In this document: positions 12,452 to 22,547 of the stretch, piece after piece
Numbering within the stretch: position 1 is the stretch's first letter
Layout: every line of letters begins with the position of its first letter
DNA from: Charina bottae
Lineage: Eukaryota > Chordata > Lepidosauria > Squamata > Charinaidae
Assembly: GCA_023362775.1 (NCBI GenBank)
Contig: JALMGJ010000006.1
Location: 16,266,001 to 16,330,000, forward strand
Length of the DNA stretch: 64,000 bases
Direction: 5' to 3'
Notes under the pieces: model-generated
What the model was told of the DNA's origin: nothing
The model's database searches: none
What the model saw: the letters and a program-made list of their open reading frames with translations, nothing else
Translations under genes and position numbers: made by a program

Positions 12452-12630
12452 AATAACATCTCAAAATAACCATGATCTAGCCCTAGGTGCAAGGTCACAC
12501 AGCCACCCTAGAAACATATTTAAGGATTCCCTTACAAACTTTGCTCAGACTAAAGAAGCTTCTTGGATAAGGAGCGAAACGTTTCCACTGAGAAAATAGA
12601 AATCCAGTTGACATGATTCAAGCTACAGCC

Positions 12631-12643
12631 AAAGAGGGCAAGT
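12631..12643. repeat. Right target-site duplication of the PLE
   Basis: Exact copy of AAAGAGGGCAAGT found at 11443-11455. Confidence 0.85.
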
Positions 12644-13157
12644 ATTCCAACTGTATGTACAGCATACCTTGATTGAGTTCAAACTCACTGTGATTCTCCA
12701 GCAAAAAAAAAGGGGATTGTGTACCTAAGTAAAACTTTGCAGCTGCAATAAAAGGCAAATTCAGAATTATAGATTATTAGTCAGCCAGGGTTTTAATACT
12801 TTTATGTAAATCTGTGGAGTCCTCTACTCTGGTGTGCATAGTTTTGACATCCCAACTCAAAATGGATATTGTAGAACCTTTCATGCAAGGTGAGACTAAA
12901 TTGTGGGTTTTAGTTTATATAGATTTTATATAGTAGGTTTACATAATCTTGCGTATTATGGGGATTTTTCCTCCTTATCATAGTGTTAGAATTATGTCAC
13001 TAGATGATTGGCAATAGACTTGAGATAGATTAAACAATTTCTTCACACTGATCACTGCCAACATTGAATTTCATGAGCTTTGACAGTTCTTAAAAAAAGA
13101 CTTTATTAATCCAATAAAAAGGAACTGAGAAATACTTGTAGAAACCTCAGTCCACCT

Positions 13158-13393
13158 AGTTTATTTATTATTAGATTTATATCCCTCCTTTCCTTGTACA
13201 ACTCTAGGCAGTGTACCTAATGTTTCTGCCTCCTTTCCCCCCCCCACAACAACAACCCTGTGAGGTGGGTTGGGCTGAGACAGAGGGATTGGCCCAAAGT
13301 CACCCACTGGCTTCCATGCCTAAGGCGGGACTAGAACTCTCAGTCTCCTGGTTTCTAGTCCAGCACCTTAACCACTGCACCAGACTGGCTCTT
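13158..13393 (-). mobile_element. tRNA-derived SINE, near full length, inverted
   Basis: Reads as the reverse complement of the family at 10958: CACAACAACAACCCTGTGAG, GGTTGGGCTGAG, TTGGCCCAAAGTCACCCACT, then the tRNA-like head ending in ACCTTAACCACTGCACCAGA. The left edge is the LINE-like tail (CCCTCCTTTCC). Confidence 0.75.
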
Positions 13394-13478
13394 AATGACT
13401 AATGGGTATCAGTTTGGGGGTTGGGAGGGGTGAAATATATGGCAGGCCTGTTAATCATCTTGCTATGTGGGTCTAGAT

Positions 13479-13604
13479 CAGTGTTTCTCAACCTTAGCCA
13501 TTTTAAGATGTATGGACTTCATCTCCCAGAATTCCCCAGCCAGCCATGGAATTCTGAGAGTTGAAGTCCACACATCTTAAAATGGCTAAGGTTGAGAAAC
13601 ACTG
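13479..13604. mobile_element. Palindromic hAT MITE, copy 2
   Basis: CAGTGTTTCTCAACCTTAGC at the left and its complement at the right, with an internal palindrome on GACTTCATCTCCCAGAATTC. It is flanked by GTCTAGAT (13471-13478) and GTCTAGAC (13605-13612). Confidence 0.85.
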
Positions 13605-14428
13605 GTCTAGACTGGCACTTCTCTCATATTCTGGAGAAAACATTATAGTCACAGCAGTTTTTACAGGCTTCTCCAGTTATGCTAGCTAGGCAATATGGAA
13701 ACGTCATTCTGCATATCCACCCAACATCAGGTTGGAGAAGGGTAAGCTATCGTAACTTTTCTGCTGCCCTCAAGTGCCTAGCACACAGAAGGTGGGTGGA
13801 AAAGCTTGCTGGTTTTAGCCTGTGTTCTTCTCTGCAAAGTAAATTAATGTATAATAGCTGGAACACCCTTTGTTTTTGAAGTGACTGAACTGCTGGATGA
13901 TTCTAACTTGTTTTTGAATATCTTTTCAAACTTTTTTTTTCTTGAAGAGATGCCATCCAACATCAATCTGCTTTTCCTTCCCCATGGTGGTGTTGGCAGG
14001 ATGTATTTTGTGTGACTTGTCAAACAAAAGCGTTCTCTCTTCCAATGTATTTCTGAACAATAATCCTGTCTGTTTTTTCTGTAGCGCAGTTTGATTTATA
14101 GTTTGCTTTTACAGGCCTGTAGAAAAGACCTTGTTCCTGGGCTATAGGCTAATATCAATAAATTTCAGTCAAATTAAATGCCTCTTTCCTGCTGTCTTCT
14201 TTTCCTTCCAAAGTATCCTTTATCCAGAATATACAATTCCTGACCTTCTGTTTTTGGATATCATAAGTACTCATAATATTCAAATACTTGGGTATTGCTG
14301 AGAATAAAATGCTTCTGTATACTGTATATGCCTGAAATAGAAATGTGGCTTCTTCCTAAAATATGTATATTTAAGATGGAAGGATTATTTTAGATTTAGC
14401 AATGACGTGGTAATGGAAGCAAGTTTTT

Positions 14429-14579
14429 TTCCCCCAATTTTATTAAGATTTTAGATATACATAGTTAAAAGTTAGAAATGAAAAAGAAATACAAATACAA
14501 ATCAAAGAAAGAAGAAAAAAAGTGTAGAAAAGTAAAGAAAAAAAAGAGAAATAAGACATAGAAATTACCAATAACTAAT
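14429..14579 (-). mobile_element. L1-like 3' end insertion
   Basis: A 21-bp direct repeat (14408-14428 and 14580-14600, containing GGTAATGGAAGCAAG) flanks about 151 bp that, read on the minus strand, is pyrimidine-rich and ends AATAAAATTGGGGG plus poly(A). Long duplications with a poly(A) tail are typical of L1-type target-primed integration. Only the 3' UTR remains. Confidence 0.7.
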
Positions 14580-15140
14580 TGGTAATGGAAGCAAGTTTTT
14601 GACTGTCTGATCTTCCATGTTTCTTAAATTTGGATTCTCTCTCTTTTGAACAAATACAGTACACATCTTTCCCTTTCAGGAATTTACTCTTATTATCTTG
14701 CCTTGTGGATCAGCAGTAGCCAAGTTGCTGCTAGAATCTAGCCTTGTTTGAGGGCTGTGTCTGCTTTTCAATGTAGAGATAAATACAATACATTAGTTCT
14801 AAGGCTTTTGGAGAAATAGGGTGCTGGAGAAACTTGGTTCTTCGAACTCCTTCCATTTGATAAAGTACTATCTGGCAAATGAGTTAGTCTCTCCTGAGAA
14901 TCCACGTGGAGTTGGTTATGGACTGTTAGTGGTTAAATTTCGTGCTGCTTACACCACTGGTTGCTGCTATCACCTGTTTTGTTGGTATCACACACACTTG
15001 CGTGGTCCACTGTCTTGGCATGGTTTGATTCGCTTTTGCACCCTTTTTATCATTTTTTCTCTCATTGGTTTCAACACAATTTATATTGTTTCTCTTTCCA
15101 TCCGCTACCTTCCCTCTCCCCAATTATTTTCACCTGGTAG

Positions 15141-15248
15141 AAGTATATAAAGATGTATACAGGAGGCGTGAGCTCATTGGCTGAGCAGATAGCCAATCAG
15201 CTTCAAAGGAAAGACCAGCCTAAAACCCTTCTAGACAAGAAGGAACTG
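15141..15248 (+). CDS. MICAL3: MICAL3 exon, linker just before LIM (36 codons)
   Basis: The acceptor at TTTTCACCTGGTAG and the donor CTG|GTAAGA bound 108 nt, phase 0 in and out. The peptide includes GGVSSLAEQIANQLQ and LLDKKEL, and joins directly in frame to the LIM exon. From memory, MICAL2 has a very similar segment immediately before its LIM domain, so this is a conserved MICAL linker, probably helical. An alternative acceptor (ATACAG, ending 15162) would need a phase-1 upstream exon and is less likely. The gene is called MICAL3 rather than MICAL2 because of the LIM exon that follows. Confidence 0.85.
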
Positions 15249-15272
15249 GTAAGAGAATTGACTTACAGAAAG

Positions 15273-15324
<52 letters not shown>
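15273..15324. repeat. (GT)n(GA)n compound microsatellite
   Basis: A run of alternating GT followed by GA, starting 25 nt after the exon donor. Confidence 0.95.
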
Positions 15325-15328
<4 letters not shown>

Positions 15329-15923
15329 AAATTAGGGTCTCTTTCTTCATCTTATAATAAAGTATCTATTTTTCCCTTGATGCTTTATTTGAGGTAGTCA
15401 GGCATACCTGTGTCTGTTCCTGACTCTTATAAAGACTCCGATGAATAAAAGATGAGCTGAGAGATAGATCATGTCTTTAGGGTTATGTATGCAGACGCCA
15501 CTTGATATCAAAGGGACCGGGGGCGTAATTCTTGCCTTGGTATATGAGGAGGGTTATTACCATTGTAATTTCTATATCACACGTTTCTGTTTCACAATAA
15601 CCCTACAAGGTAAATAATGTTTTCCTCCTTTAGAGATGGGAGGTGAAGGTCAACAAGACTCTGAATTATTTATATATTCTCTAATCCATCAAATGCCATG
15701 GGCTTGTATACTTTTGGTAGTTAAATACTACAGTTCTGGTCTGTACTCTTGCTGGCCTTTTCTCACTGTCTCAGGACCCTTGATTTATTTGTAGGTTACC
15801 CTGTTTTGGTCATTCTCTGGAGCATCCTCTATAGAAAATTTCAAGGCAACCCAAGCGAAAATGAATGGCACCGATGGGAGTGACAGCAAGCTCATAATGC
15901 TTTCCTTGCTTCTTCTGCTTTAG

Positions 15924-16110
15924 GGTTCATTAAAAAAAGAATTCCCCCCCAACGTTGGAGGCAGTGATGTCTGTTACTTCTGCCACAAGCGGGTCTACGT
16001 GATGGAGAGGCTCAGTGCTGAAGGCAAATTCTTTCACCGCAGCTGCTTTAAATGTGAATACTGCGCCACCACTCTGCGCTTGTCATCATATGCCTATGAT
16101 TTGGTGGACG
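15924..16110 (+). CDS. MICAL3: MICAL3 exon: LIM domain, first zinc finger and start of second
   Basis: MICAL3 is a flavoprotein monooxygenase that oxidises actin methionines and takes part in Rab8-linked vesicle fusion and cytokinesis; the LIM domain is its zinc-binding interaction module. The exon begins [10 protein letters not shown] after CTGCTTTAG and shows the LIM ligands in order: CYFC (CxxC), then H and C in [12 protein letters not shown]. The segment [19 protein letters not shown] and the following [12 protein letters not shown] agree with the MICAL3 paralogue; MICAL2 differs at these positions (it has HREC...CSIC). The donor is GACG|GTAAGT, phase 1. 187 nt. Paralogue assignment is from memory but the match is extensive. 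Confidence 0.95.
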
Positions 16111-16359
16111 GTAAGTGAAATTGATCCTTTGTCTTCTGGGGCTGCAAGTCTTTGGAATTCAATCTCAGGATATGTCCTTAGAGAACAGTAAAGAGGTTAT
16201 TGCATGTTGCTTAGGTCATTTTAGGATAATCTAAAAAGACTGAAGTGCAAAAACAGAGAAGTGTTGGTAAATGTTGAGATCTAAAACTTGACTGAATTAG
16301 AAGCTGAGTTTTAGGTTTGTTTTGCTGTTTTAATTAATTAGTTTGATTGATTGATTGAT

Positions 16360-16560
16360 TGATAGATAGATATCCTGCTTCTCCTTCAGGAACTCAAGGC
16401 TATTTCCTTGGGGTCTTGCTTCCTTTTATCTGCCCCCCCCAACAGCCTTATAAAGTGGGTTAGATGTGAAAGTGTTAGGCCCAAAGTCTTCCAGTGAGTC
16501 TCAAAGGCTGAGAGTGAAATGAACGTGGAGGTCCTCGGTGTTAGTCCACGACCTTAACTG
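16360..16560 (-). mobile_element. Degraded tRNA-derived SINE, inverted
   Basis: The order CCCCCCCAACAGCCTTATAA, GTGGGTTAGATG, AGGCCCAAAGTCTTCCAGTG and TAGTCCACGACCTTAACTGC parallels the 13158 copy. An adjacent partial duplication repeats CCACGACCTTAACT at about 16606. Confidence 0.6.
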
Positions 16561-17039
16561 CAGGGGTCACAAGCAACTTTGAGGGGCTCCCTGGCTGATG
16601 GCCAATCCACGACCTTAACTACAGGAGTCACAACCTTAATCTACCATCTTAACCTAGAGATCTAGGCAAGATCTCTAGAAGGGGTCATACTTTTTAAAAA
16701 ATCTGATCAGGTTTGCTAAGGCAAAGTAGGAATACCATTAAAAATCACTCTGGGGTTTATAGCCCACTTTGCCTGAGCCAGTGAGCTGTGGGGTTGTTCA
16801 GGTAAAGTGGGAGTGAATTTTAGCAGCATTCTTGCTTTGCCTGTGCAAGCCACAGGGAATGAATGGAGTACTTGAGAACGTCTGTGATATATAGATTAAA
16901 ATTTAGTTATTAAAGTTGTAGATTTGTTTCTTTCCCGACCCTAACCCCCAATGAAATCATTAGTTTTATGCATGGAGGGAGGAGTTCACAGAAATGCATT
17001 TATTATTTTAGTGGGTTGAATTACTGCAAAATGTAGGAA

Positions 17040-17125
17040 CCACTATCTTAACAACAAACAAACAAACAACAAATCTTTATTACGGTCATAGACCAGCATA
17101 TATCTTAACAACTAAATCACATTAG
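17040..17125 (-). repeat. Possible LINE 3' tail
   Basis: (AAAC)n followed by AAATCTTTATTACGGTCATA is a tail I associate with squamate LINEs in reverse orientation. Only the end is present. Confidence 0.4.
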
Positions 17126-17264
17126 GATACACGTTAATACAATTTAACTATTTTTAAATGTGCATCTCTCAAAGTTACTAGGGATTGTGAATTAAATTAA
17201 ACACCAGAAAATGCTTATGTAGACAACAGAAGCTGAACTATAAATTGGACCAACATTAGGGAGA

Positions 17265-17418
17265 CCCAAGTTCTAGTCCAGCCCCAGCCATGGAAGCCCC
17301 CTGGGTGACGTGGGGCCAGCTCTTCTCTCTTGGACCAAGAGCCAGCATGGTGTAATGGTAAAGGTGCTAGACTCGGGTTGAGGACTCAGGTTCTAGTCCT
17401 CCCTCAGCCATGGAAGCG
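17265..17418 (+). mobile_element. Tandem fragments of tRNA-derived SINE
   Basis: Two partial copies of the head region: AAGTTCTAGTCCAGCCCCAG, and then GAGCCAGCATGGTGTAATGG with GGTTCTAGTCC (B-box-like). Confidence 0.65.
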
Positions 17419-18195
17419 CCCTGGGAGACTTTATTTATTTATTTGTTTAATTTATATGACCGCCCATCTGCCCCCATGGGGAACTCTGGGCGGTTCACAA
17501 TAAATAAGTTAAAATAAAATCTAAAAATATATAAAACCACAATATGTACAATACAATAAATAATTATAAAATCCAGATGGACGAGGTATTCATTAAAAGA
17601 AGGACATTAAAACTAGGGGATTAGCCACCCCCATGAGGAACTATCCCTTCCTCCTTCCCATGCCAGGCGGCAGAACCAGGTCTTCAGCTCTTTCCTAAAG
17701 GTCGGGAGGGAGGAAATCTGTCTCAACTCTGGGGGCAAGATGTTCCATAGAGTGGGCGCTGTCACAGAGAAGGCCCGCCTCCGAGCCCCCATCAGATGAC
17801 ATTCTCTAATTGATGGGGTTCGTAGCAGGGCCTCTCTGAATGACCGGGTGGGGCGGGTCGATAACATGGGGAGAAGACGGTCCCTCAGGTATTCTGGCCC
17901 CATGCCATGTAGGGCTTTAAAGGTGATAACCAACACCTTGAATTGTACCCGGAAGCAAACCGGCACCCAATGCAGTTCGCGGAGCAACGGTGTTACATGT
18001 GCAGATCTTGGTGCACCCAAAACTGCCCGCGCGGCCGCATTCTGCACCAGCTGAAGTTTCCGAATAGTCTTCAAGGGTAGCCCCATGTAGAGCGCATTGC
18101 AATAATCTACATGGGAGATGACGAGAGCATGAGTGACTGTACAGAGGACTTTGAGCAAGTCCCTCTCCCAGCCAAACAGCCAGGGTGATATCGTG
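17419..18195 (-). mobile_element. CR1/L2-like LINE, 3' end with reverse-transcriptase C-terminus
   Basis: The minus-strand frame 18158-17613 (181 codons) carries the RT thumb region of CR1/L2-type LINEs: HVDYCNALYMGLP, KLQLVQNAAARAVLG, LRELHWVPV and FRKELKTWFCRLAW. The 3' UTR follows (17612-17419) with the GGGCGGTTCACAATAAATAA block and a TTTA tail. The upstream RT core and endonuclease are absent. The frame is intact, so the copy is relatively young. It is a transposon relic, not a host gene. Confidence 0.85.
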
Positions 18196-18375
18196 GTGAA
18201 GGTATTGATCTAAGATGGGAACACCCAAGTTCTAATCCACCTTCAACATGAGAGCAGCCTGGGAGACTTTGGACCAGTCCCTCTCTCTCAGCTCAACCTA
18301 CCTCATAGGGTTGTTGTGGGAAAAATTGGAGGAGGGGGTGTTATGTATACCATCTTAAGCTCCTGAACAAAAAGC
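18196..18375 (+). mobile_element. tRNA-derived SINE fragment
   Basis: Contains CCCAAGTTCTAATCCACC, CCTGGGAGACTTTGGACCAG, CTCAGCTCAACCTACCTCAT and AGGGTTGTTGTGGG, in the same order as 62085-62255. Confidence 0.7.
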
Positions 18376-18907
18376 AGAGTACAAACCTTACAAATACTAA
18401 TATCTAGAATTATATTAAACAAAATAAGGTATTTAAGCACTAAGCAATAAACCTTTTCCAAAAGCACCAAATGAGACGACCCAGTTGCAATTGCAATGAA
18501 CAGCAGCTACTCGTGTGTCTTGTAGAAAGGGGTCTTTCAGCTTTAGAGACAGAAAAACAGGTAATCTCAGCTGTAGGTGTTCAATGAGGCTAGTTCTTCC
18601 ACAGAGAAGGTATATAATACATGTGATTCAACTCTTCATTGATGTTATCATTGCGGAAAATGCTGCTTAACGATTAGTAAGGCTAGTTATATTCTATATC
18701 TACTATTGATAATGACTTTTCAGGGATGAGACTGTAGATCTTTGCAGCCATTTGTTGAGTAGATTTCTCTTGAGGGGTCCCGTAAGTTGTTAACAAAGAC
18801 ATCCAAAGAGGAGACAAATGGCCAGTTTCTCAGCTTTTGAGACCTTTGTTGTAGGTACAGATGCTGCAACCTTCCACAAGGAGGTGTCCTCAAAGACTCT
18901 TCAGAAG

Positions 18908-18915
18908 GTTTAGTG
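18908..18915. repeat. Left 8-bp target-site duplication of hAT copy 2
   Basis: GTTTAGTG, exact match to 19849-19856. Confidence 0.9.
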
Positions 18916-19848
18916 CAGAGCTTTCCAAACTGTGTGTCGGGACACGTTAGTGTGTCGGCTGCAGTGTCTGGGTGTGTCGCGGCTGCTGCCGCCCCCGAGC
19001 CCTGCCAGGATTCCGCGCAGGTCCTAGTGCCTGCCTTGTGCCTTGCTGCCTCCAAACCTGCTGTGATTCCCCACAGGTCCTAGTGCCTGCCTTGTGCCTT
19101 GCTGCCTCCAAACCTGCTGTGATTCCCCGCAGGTCCTAGTGCCTGCCTTGTGCCTTGCTGCCTCCAAACCTGCTGTGATTCCACGCAGGTCCTAGTGCCT
19201 GCCTTGTGCCTTGCTGCCTCCAAACCTGCTGTGATTCCGCGCAGGTCCTAGTGCCTGCCTTGTGCCTTGCTGCCTCCAAACCTGCTGTGATTCCACGCAG
19301 GTCCTGGTGCCTGCCTTGTGCCTGGCTGCCTCCAAACCTGCTGTGATTCCCCGCAGGTCCTAGTGCCTGCCTTGTGCCTTGCTGCCTCCAAACCTGCTGT
19401 GATTCCCCGCAGGTCCTAGTGCCTGCCTTGTGCCTTGCTGCCTCCAAACCTGCTGTGATTCCCCGCAGGTCCTAGTGCCTGCCTTGTGCCTTGCTGCCTC
19501 CAAACCTGCTGTGATTCCACGCAGGTCCTAGTGCCTGCCTTGTGCCTTGCTGCCTCCAAACCTGCTGTGATTCCGCGCAGGTCCTAGTGCCTGCCTTGTG
19601 CCTTGCTGCCTCCAAACCTGCTGTGATTCCACGCAGGTCCTGGTGCCTGCCTTGTGCCTGGCTGCCTCCAAACCTGCTGTGATTCCATAAACAGGTCCTA
19701 GTGCCTGCCTTGTGCCTTGCTGCCTCCAAACCTGCTGTGATTCCACGCAGGTCCTAGTGCCTGCCTTGTGCCGTGCTGTAAGAGTGTGTCGCGAAATGAT
19801 GCATGTCTAAAAAGTGTGTCACCAACATGAAAAGTTTGGAAAGCTCTG
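18916..19848. mobile_element. Non-autonomous hAT-like element, copy 2, with internal minisatellite
   Basis: Termini CAGAGCTTTCCAAACTGTG and (right, complemented) CAGAGCTTTCCAAACTTTTC are inverted repeats, and an exact 8-bp duplication GTTTAGTG flanks the element. The family matches 6068-6338, whose interior is only about 270 bp. Here most of the interior is replaced by a 56-bp tandem array. There is no transposase, and the open minus-strand frames are periodic repeat shadows. Confidence 0.9.
19021..19778. repeat. 56-bp minisatellite, about 13.5 units
   Basis: Units begin GTCCTAGTGCCTGCCTTGTG and recur every 56 bp from 19021, with one +2 variant near 19687. Because 56 is not a multiple of three, every frame is visited in turn. 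Two units (19301 and 19637) share the variant GTCCTGG...GCCTGGCTG, and the units before them share the same order of end variants, giving a six-unit (336-bp) higher-order period. Confidence 0.95.
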
Positions 19849-19856
19849 GTTTAGTG
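19849..19856. repeat. Right 8-bp target-site duplication of hAT copy 2
   Basis: GTTTAGTG, exact match to 18908-18915. Confidence 0.9.
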
Positions 19857-20398
19857 GGTCATTAGAGGTTCTTGTAGCTCCGATTTCTGTAGCAGATCTG
19901 ATTCCCATTAGAATATTTAAGACAAATATTTAAAATTTATAGCTGGAAACCACCTGTCTTGGCATGATTTATTTTAACAGTTTTGCCCATTCTTCATCCC
20001 CCAAAGTTTCCCAGGGTAGCTCATAAGCAATAGCCTGTTTGGAGTTAATGCCTAGCCCTCCTATTTTTGCGTTCATTTTTCTAGCAGTCCTTCTGCCAGA
20101 TTTTCATGTGATGCGGCCTTTGTTCCTTACACAGTAGTGCTTTGTTAGTTTGTGATACCATACAAGTTTCCCTGGGCTACTCGGATGGCTAACTGGGTGT
20201 TGGTTAAATAGATGTCAGGGAACCATAGGGAAATCCATTATTTTTAAACTGGAAGAAGCTAACTTAAAACTTTTTGGACATAATCGCATAGTTGACATGA
20301 CAAAGTAGAGAAGATATAATCAAGTTCCTGTACTGCACAGTGTTAAACAACTGTGGCGTTCACCTATTATCTTACTATCCTCCTTGGTCTGTTTGTAG

Positions 20399-20487
20399 GA
20401 AAATTCTACTGCAAACCACACTACTGTTACAGGCTTTCAGGTTATGCCCAGAGGAAAAGACCAGCAGTAGGTCCTCTGTCAGGAAAG
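20399..20487 (+). CDS. MICAL3: MICAL3 exon: end of LIM domain
   Basis: The acceptor TTGGTCTGTTTGTAG joins the phase-1 donor at 16110 to complete a glycine codon and read GKFYCKPHYCYRLSGYAQR. This supplies the last zinc-ligand positions of the LIM domain (the Cys and His of CKPHYC). The basic stretch QRKRPAVGPLSGK follows. Donor AAAG|GTAAGA, phase 0, 89 nt. The sequence agrees with the human MICAL3 LIM end as I remember it. Confidence 0.95.
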
Positions 20488-21184
20488 GTAAGATGTAGCT
20501 TTATTTCTTTTAATAAGTGTTGCTTCTTGGTATTAAAAAATGGCTTCAAGTTGTTTGCAAAGGGAGGGTCTGACTTACTAGCCATCTTACAAACCTTTAC
20601 TGTATAAATCGTTTTGGAAAGGGTTGTAAACCTTACAAAATGGAAGAGACCAGACAAGAATGTGCCAGTAGTTGTAAAATTAAACTTCTCTATAGCCAAA
20701 ATTGAAAATATCATAAAGAATAATAAAAATACTCTTCTTTGCATTATTTCCATATGTCCAAGTGTTTCACAGAAGAGGACTTTTTTCAATCACTTGATTC
20801 AAAATCTGCAGTATTGGGTGTTAATGAGTATAATGTAGGTAACATGATGTCCTCCAAATGTTTTGGGCTACAACTTTCATAAATGTGTGGCAGAAGGGGC
20901 CATGGAAAGGGATTATGGAAACTGACAACCAAAATATGTGGAAGACATCGGGGTCTCCACCCCAATCCAGAATATCAGATCAACTGGACAAAGGAAGAAA
21001 TTAAAGCAGTAACATGTTTTCATTTTACTTCTGTGGTTGACTTTATATTCTTTCTTTGCATATAACAATTTATATAAAATCAAATGTCCAAATCTGCATC
21101 TTTACAAATCCATGTTTTAGTTATATATATATTTAACATGCTTCTTAATTTAATGCCATACATTTATTTAACATTTATTTAAAT

Positions 21185-21500
21185 ATTTCTACCCTATCTT
21201 CTTGCCAGTCTATTCCTCTAAGGCTAGACTTTTGGAATAGCCTTCCACCCAAGATTCAAGGGCCCCCTGTCCTTTTAGCCTTCTGGAAGATCGTGAAGAC
21301 CTGGCTGTTCCCCCAAGATTGGGCTAGGATGGGGTTGAATCGGGGGTCAATAGTATGGTTGACCTGACTCCTGCTGGGAAGGATGTGTTGTGTTTTTATC
21401 TTGTTTTCATTGGTTTTTATCTTGTTTTTATTGGTTGCTGTGAGCTGCCTAGGATCACTATGTGAGATAGGCAGCCATAAAAATTTTTTAAAAAATAAGG
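21185..21500 (+). mobile_element. CR1/L2-like LINE 3' end
   Basis: A degraded reading of the LINE C-terminus (GACTTTTGGAATAGCCTTCC, GAAGACCTGGCTGTTCCC) and its 3' UTR, ending TAGGCAGCCATAAAAATTT. It is homologous in layout to 35455-35905. Confidence 0.65.
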
Positions 21501-21785
21501 AAAAATATGTGATCATATTTACCTGTTATCCAGGGAGCATCACTGATGAAGGGGAGCATGAGTTATATTAGGGTGGCCAACTTCCAGCTCACTATTGGTC
21601 TCATACCTGACACTTTGACAGTAGACTTTGCTAACCCACTAACCATCTGATTCACAGGCTGTTGTGGATTGGCTTTGGCGAGAGAAAAGTGGGGGAGGGA
21701 GGAGACTGGCCAAATGGGATTGAATGCATATGTAGGTGGGTGGTGCAGCCCCTAAATAATTGGTTGTGCACCTTGTCAGGCTCTT

Positions 21786-22025
21786 GTTGTTGTTTATTCG
21801 TTCAGTCGCTTCCGACTCTTCGTGACTTCATGGACCAGCCCACGCCAGAGCTTCCTGTCGGCCGTCACCATCCCCAGCTCCCCCATGGTTGAGTCTGTCA
21901 CCTCCAGAATATCATCCATCCATCTTGCCCTTGGTCGACCCCTCTTCCTTTTGCCTTCCACTTTCCCTAGCATCAGCATCTTCTCCAGGGTATCCTGTCT
22001 TCTCATTATGTGGCCAAAGTACTTC
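21786..22025 (-). mobile_element. Bov-B (RTE) LINE fragment, 3' end of RT ORF
   Basis: The minus frame 22006-21794 reads RRQDTLEKMLMLGKVEGKRK, RGRPRARWMDDI and ADRKLWRGLVHEVTKSRKRL, the characteristic C-terminal end of the Bov-B reverse-transcriptase ORF. Bov-B is abundant in squamates and is a textbook horizontally transferred LINE. Only this end is kept, and it lies just upstream of the Tc1-like element. Confidence 0.85.
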
Positions 22026-22182
22026 AGTTACTTTCAGGCTCTTGAGCCCCCAAAAACAACCATTTTGAATGTCACTCTGGAGTCTTTGGATGAAGCAGCA
22101 GCATGTGATCAGTTTTGTCCTCTGGCAGAAGCCGTCTGTTTTTCAGCAATCCACTGAGTATGGATTGGGAGTGGGGGAGCTA

Positions 22183-22381
22183 CAGTGGGGCAAAAAAGTA
22201 TTTAGTCAGCCACCAATTGTGCAAGTTCTCCCACTTAAAAAGATGAGAGAGGCCTGTAATTGACATCATAGGTAGACCTCAACTATGAGAGACAAAATGA
22301 GAAAACAAATCCAGACAATCACATTGTCTGATTCGGAAAGAATTTATTTGCAAATTATGGTGGAAAATAAGTATTTGGTCA
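22183..22381 (+). repeat. Tc1-like left terminal inverted repeat
   Basis: 199 bp, complementary to 23578-23776 except at one position near 22333. Confidence 0.93.
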
Positions 22382-22547
22382 CCTACAAACAAGCAAGATT
22401 TCTGGCTCTCACAGACCTGTAACTTCTTCTTTAAGAGGCTCCTCTGTCCTCCACTCATTACCTGTAGTAATGGCACCTGTTTGAACTTGTTATCAGTATA
22501 AAAGACACCTGTCCACAACCTCAAACAGTCACACTCCAAACTCCACT

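Larger units (their letters stand above)
11456..12630 (+). mobile_element. Truncated Penelope-like retroelement with inverted terminal repeats
   Basis: A 1.18-kb insertion flanked by an exact 13-bp duplication. Arms at about 11493-11786 and 12337-12628 are near-identical inverted copies of roughly 290 bp. Between and into them runs one ORF whose product has the GIY-YIG endonuclease fold typical of PLEs. The reverse-transcriptase part is missing, so this is a 5'-truncated copy with an inverted piece of its own 3' end attached, an arrangement known for PLEs. Both arms carry a hammerhead-ribozyme-like sequence. Confidence 0.85.

Noticed and set aside
17613..18158. 181-codon minus-strand frame as a possible host gene
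   Set aside because: The motifs are those of a CR1/L2-type LINE reverse-transcriptase C-terminus and it continues into the LINE 3' UTR.
19136..19746. Minus-strand open frames with repeated GTRTC/WRQQ-type peptides
   Set aside because: They are translations of the 56-bp minisatellite, with frame changing every unit; not a gene.
19021..19778. Regular repeats resembling a CRISPR array
   Set aside because: The 56-bp units are contiguous with no unique spacers and lie in a vertebrate intron inside a hAT element; it is a minisatellite.
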